From assembly GCA_000494185.1 (NCBI GenBank), contig AWOC01000021.1, positions 6,199 through 15,834 of the forward strand: a DNA stretch of 9,636 nucleotides. The letters run 5' to 3'. This DNA comes from Candidatus Calditenuaceae archaeon JGI OTU-3. GTDB lineage: Archaea > Thermoproteota > Nitrososphaeria_A > Caldarchaeales > Calditenuaceae. A program made the translations under genes and the position numbers. The notes below the pieces were generated by a model. That model did not search any database. It saw nothing but the letters and a program-made list of their open reading frames with translations, and had not been told where the DNA came from. The first letter of the stretch is position 1; every line of letters begins with the position of its first letter. Below are positions 6,826 through 9,636 of the stretch, in pieces.

Positions 6826-8928
6826 TCAGACCCTCTTGAGGTGTATTACCCGACTCTTCAAGTCGCCCCTTAATCCCGGCTCGATGCCCACGTTCATGAG
6901 GAAGTCTCCTCTACGGGTCTCCTGCCCATCGAGCTGGTAGGTGGAGCGCTCATCCAGGCCTCTGAGCCTTATTGGTGGCTCAGGCTCCCCGAAGCCGCGG
7001 AGTAGGCTGAAGAGGAAGACGACGGATTCGGAGGCGTCCTCGGTCACGTATTGGAACGCTGCGACCCTATGCCTCCTAGGACTCCTCAGCCGGTACAGGT
7101 CTCCATCCTGGACTATGTGGCGTATCTCCTTGTAGTGCTCGATATGCGTCCTAGCCTCCTCCATCTGCTCCGGCGACAGCTCCAAGAGGTTGACGCTTAT
7201 ACCGAGCGCGCCCATCATAGCTGAGTGGAACCTGAACTCGAGGCTCGGCGACCTGTTGGTGAGGAAGTTGGGGACGCCTGTAACCCACGCGCCCATGCTC
7301 TTCACGCAATATGCATAGCTGAAGCCCTCTTGGATGTATAGCCTGTCCACCGCGTCAGTGTTGTCGCTGGTCCAGAACTGGTCGAACCTCTCCATAGCTC
7401 CGAGGTCAACCCTCCCCCCACCGCCCGAGCATCCCTCGAAGATCACGTCGGGATGCCTCCTCCTCAGCTCCTCCAGAATCTCATAGACAGCTCTGACGTG
7501 TCTCACCCAAATCTCCCTCTGCCGCTCGTAGGGAGCGTCGGGCCAGCCCGGCTCGCTGAAGCTCCTGTTCATGTCCCACTTGACGAAGCCGATCTCATTT
7601 TCCGTGAGAAGCCTATCCAGCCATCCGAGGACGTACTCCCTTACGTCGCCCCTGCAGAGGTTCAGCACGAGCTGATTCCTCATCTCGCTCCTCGGCCTCC
7701 CCGGGAAGTGGTAGACCCACTCGGGATGCCTCCTATAGAGATCGCTATTCGGGTTAACCATCTCCGGCTCGACCCAGATGCCGAAGCGCATGCCCAGAGA
7801 CTTCACGTGCTCTATGACCGGCCTAAGCCCGCGGGGGAACTTTCGCGGATCCGGCTCCCAATCTCCGAGCCCGGCCGTATCGTTGTCCCGCCCCCTGAAC
7901 CATCCATCGTCTACCACGAAGACCTCGACCCCGATCCGCGCTGCCAAGTCGGCAAGCCTCCTTAGATTCTCCTCGTTGACGTTAAAGTACAGGGTCTCCC
8001 ACGTGTTGAAGATCACGGGCCTCGGCCTCCCCGCGTGGTTCTTGGGGAGGACGACGCGCCTCTGGAAGCGGTGTAGGAGCCTGCTGAGCGTTCCGAACCC
8101 GCCGTCGCTATATGCCGCGACCAATCGGGGGGTTACGAATCTCTCACCCGGGGCCAGGAACCAGTTAAAGTCGAAGTCGTTTATACCAGCCGAGAGCCTC
8201 AGCTGTTCGTGTCCAACATACTCAGCCACTATCTTCCAATTGCCGCTCCAGGCTAGTAGGCAGGCCCAGACCTCGCCCTCCTCCTCATCGGCCCCACCCT
8301 GGTCGAGGAAGGCTACAGGGTTCAGCTGGTGGCTAGTGGTTCCACGCCTGCTCTCCAGCACCTTCTTACCGGCCCGGAGATTCTCCTCCTCGACCCTCGT
8401 CTCTCCTGCCCAATGCCCAGCGAGGTAAGTCAGCCTCCAAGGCCTCCCGTAGGGCAGGCAGAGGGACCCGGAAAGAGCCCCCTCAAGCCTTACTGGGACG
8501 GACCCATCGTTAAGAACCTCGGCCCACCTAACGAGGATGTTATACTCTGGGTAGGACTTGTAATGGAGTGTAACTTTGAGGTCGTATCCTATGTCACGCA
8601 TCTCCACAGCTAGGTGATCATCACCCTCGATTACGTGTCGCGAATAGCGGAGCACGCAGTCCCTGACACCGTCTGGGAGCTCCGCCTTCAGACAGGGCTC
8701 CATAAATCTCAGGCCGCCGAAGGTGCTATACTCCTCCCGAAGCAAATGCGAGGCGGGCTCGAAGGGGAAGTGGCCCGAGACAGCGGCAAAGTCCCTTACA
8801 GACTCTACTGCGCCACCCCAGTGCAGATTGACTAGCGTCTGATCCTGCGCTAGGCCCATGACATATGAAGCGCGGCCGAGACGGATAAGCCAGACCCGAG
8901 ACGACGGATCAAAAGAGATACGGCTCAC
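6826..8928 (-). CDS. GH36 alpha-galactosidase
   Basis: This is a glycoside hydrolase family 36 alpha-galactosidase, a retaining enzyme that removes terminal alpha-linked galactose from raffinose-type sugars or galactosides. It has 700 residues, similar to the bacterial 720-740 residue type. It contains an N-terminal beta-sandwich, a TIM barrel and a C-terminal beta domain. Visible barrel motifs are VVDDGWFRGRDND, LGDWEPDPRKFP, WVEPEMVNP, FVKWDMNRSF (nucleophile D452), FEGCSGGGGRVD and WTSDNTDAVDR (acid/base D522). The 70-residue spacing of the two aspartates matches the Geobacillus-type enzymes. There is no signal peptide or membrane anchor, so it should act in the cytoplasm on imported oligosaccharide. 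The GTG start at 8928 fits the family's N-terminus, and a TATA-like box lies 26 bases before it. No sugar transporter is within the window. Confidence 0.95.
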   Translation of the reverse strand: MSRISFDPSSRVWLIRLGRASYVMGLAQDQTLVNLHWGGAVESVRDFAAVSGHFPFEPASHLLREEYSTFGGLRFMEPCLKAELPDGVRDCVLRYSRHVIEGDDHLAVEMRDIGYDLKVTLHYKSYPEYNILVRWAEVLNDGSVPVRLEGALSGSLCLPYGRPWRLTYLAGHWAGETRVEEENLRAGKKVLESRRGTTSHQLNPVAFLDQGGADEEEGEVWACLLAWSGNWKIVAEYVGHEQLRLSAGINDFDFNWFLAPGERFVTPRLVAAYSDGGFGTLSRLLHRFQRRVVLPKNHAGRPRPVIFNTWETLYFNVNEENLRRLADLAARIGVEVFVVDDGWFRGRDNDTAGLGDWEPDPRKFPRGLRPVIEHVKSLGMRFGIWVEPEMVNPNSDLYRRHPEWVYHFPGRPRSEMRNQLVLNLCRGDVREYVLGWLDRLLTENEIGFVKWDMNRSFSEPGWPDAPYERQREIWVRHVRAVYEILEELRRRHPDVIFEGCSGGGGRVDLGAMERFDQFWTSDNTDAVDRLYIQEGFSYAYCVKSMGAWVTGVPNFLTNRSPSLEFRFHSAMMGALGISVNLLELSPEQMEEARTHIEHYKEIRHIVQDGDLYRLRSPRRHRVAAFQYVTEDASESVVFLFSLLRGFGEPEPPIRLRGLDERSTYQLDGQETRRGDFLMNVGIEPGLRGDLKSRVIHLKRV

Positions 8929-8950
8929 AAGAAACGAGTCCCTCTACGCG

Positions 8951-8958
8951 TTTATTTC
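8951..8958 (-). promoter_or_regulatory. TATA-like box for the alpha-galactosidase gene
   Basis: On the minus strand the block reads GAAATAAA, preceded by a purine-rich stretch (GGGGAAAAG) that resembles an archaeal BRE. Its centre is about 26 bases before the GTG at 8928, so the transcript would be leaderless, supporting GTG as the start. A GAGGG lies between them but too far from the GTG for an ordinary ribosome-binding site. Confidence 0.5.
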
Positions 8959-9009
8959 CTTTTCCCCCCACCTGTGGAAGGGTCAAAGGATTTTGCGTTT
9001 AGGTGATAA

Positions 9010-9020
9010 GCTTATTTCTA
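9010..9020 (+). promoter_or_regulatory. TATA-like box for the SRPBCC-membrane protein gene
   Basis: The bases GCTTATTTCTA are centred about 26 bases before the ATG at 9041, the spacing expected for a leaderless archaeal transcript. With the box at 8951-8958 on the other strand, the 112 bases between the two genes form a divergent promoter region. I see no clear operator palindrome in it. Confidence 0.45.
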
Positions 9021-9040
9021 AGAACTGAGCGAGTATCGTC

Positions 9041-9636
9041 ATGACGCTCTTCAAGCGGCGGTACTATCTGCCCGCCACGCCACGCGAGGTCCACGACTTT
9101 TTCCTCGACGTTAGGAACATGGAGCGGGTCTGGCCCCCAGAACTCGGTATGAAGGTCGTCGAGAGGATGGACAGCGTCTTCAGGGTTCGCTTCAGACTCC
9201 TCGGGCAGATATGGACCGCTAGCTTCAGGATAATTGAGGAGCCAGAATATCGTCAGAGGCACGAGACCCTGGACTTCCCCTTCGGAGTACTTAGACACAG
9301 TATCGAGATAGCTCCCTCCGAGGGCGGCTCTATCGTATCCGAGTATGTAGAGCTTAGGTCTAGGATACCCTTCGCCTCCAGATTTCTTGCCCGAGTCTGG
9401 GACTATCGCGAAGCGATGATCAAGAGGAGCTTCGGCCTCGACGTCCAAGCCATCTATAGGGACCCCACGAGGATAGGTCTCCTTGCTGGGACGGCGATCT
9501 CGATGGGCGCTGTGGCCGCAGCGGTAGCCCTCACCTTGGCACCCACCCAGTACGACAGCCTCATTGGATTCCTGACAAGGCTGGCGTCGTGGTTGCTTCT
9601 CTGGTTCTTCACCCACGACCTCGCTCATCTTGCAGT
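9041..9636 (+). CDS. SRPBCC-like domain fused to a membrane region, 3' end beyond window
   Basis: The frame is open from ATG 9041 to the window end (198 residues visible). Residues 1-140 look like a SRPBCC/START-type ligand-binding fold. They open KRRYYLPATPREVHDFFLDV, the typical start in which the first strand leads into 'P-x-E-V-x-x-F', continue through alternating strands (VFRVRFRLLGQIWTASFRII, VLRHSIEIAPSEGGSIVSEY), and end in a long helix (ASRFLARVWDYREAMIKRSF). A hydrophobic segment at about 145-167 follows, and a second at about 181-198 contains HDLAH (192-196), an H-x3-H pair that might bind a metal. Function unknown; a hydrophobic ligand or lipid role is only inference. It is divergent from the galactosidase gene. 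The antisense frame here is low-complexity and is a shadow. Confidence 0.7.
   Translation, partial: MTLFKRRYYLPATPREVHDFFLDVRNMERVWPPELGMKVVERMDSVFRVRFRLLGQIWTASFRIIEEPEYRQRHETLDFPFGVLRHSIEIAPSEGGSIVSEYVELRSRIPFASRFLARVWDYREAMIKRSFGLDVQAIYRDPTRIGLLAGTAISMGAVAAAVALTLAPTQYDSLIGFLTRLASWLLLWFFTHDLAHLA

Noticed and set aside
7453..8428. Plus-strand frames within the alpha-galactosidase gene
   Set aside because: They are shadows of the GH36 coding sequence, whose catalytic motifs lie on the minus strand.
8999..9628. Minus-strand frame of 209 residues at the right end
   Set aside because: It is low-complexity and charged with no motif. The opposite strand has a promoter-like box, an ATG and a plausible fold plus membrane segments.

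Overview
The window looks like a piece of a thermophilic archaeal genome, probably from the Thermoproteota/TACK side. It is GC-rich, with heavy use of AGG/AGA for arginine and ATA for isoleucine, and genes that overlap or abut. AT-rich TATA-like boxes sit about 26-28 bases before several start codons, which suggests leaderless transcripts. The protein content fits: an archaeal-type sulfhydrogenase (group 3b [NiFe]-hydrogenase), complex I subunits, and a zinc MDR enzyme resembling the acryloyl-CoA reductase group of Sulfolobales. I cannot name the species from the sequence.

Layout. (1) 2-226, plus: the tail of a P-loop ATPase of the Mrp/MinD group. (2) 314-4584, plus: a tight operon of sulfhydrogenase beta subunit, a stand-alone cyclic-nucleotide-binding-fold protein, gamma subunit, delta (small) subunit and alpha (large) subunit. 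(3) 5691-4511, minus: nuoB then nuoC of complex I. (4) 8928-5761, minus: a GH36 alpha-galactosidase followed by a zinc-dependent MDR dehydrogenase/reductase. (5) 9041 to the end, plus: a SRPBCC-like domain joined to a membrane region, cut by the window edge and divergent from the galactosidase.

The hydrogenase genes would form a cytoplasmic complex. Delta and alpha carry the FeS relay and [NiFe] site, and beta and gamma carry FeS clusters, FAD and NAD(P), so H2 could be exchanged with NAD(P)H. However, the alpha gene stops about 80 residues early and lacks the C-terminal CxxC that ligates nickel.

The most striking feature is the point near 4570. Recognisable hydrogenase large-subunit sequence stops there on the plus strand, and recognisable NuoC sequence stops at the same base on the minus strand. 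Each gene then runs into the antisense of the other, and nuoD, expected after nuoC, is absent. This is either a real rearrangement that broke the hydrogenase or an assembly chimera. I see no CRISPR, tRNA, rRNA, insertion sequence or convincing terminator, and no gene-free stretch longer than about 115 bases.
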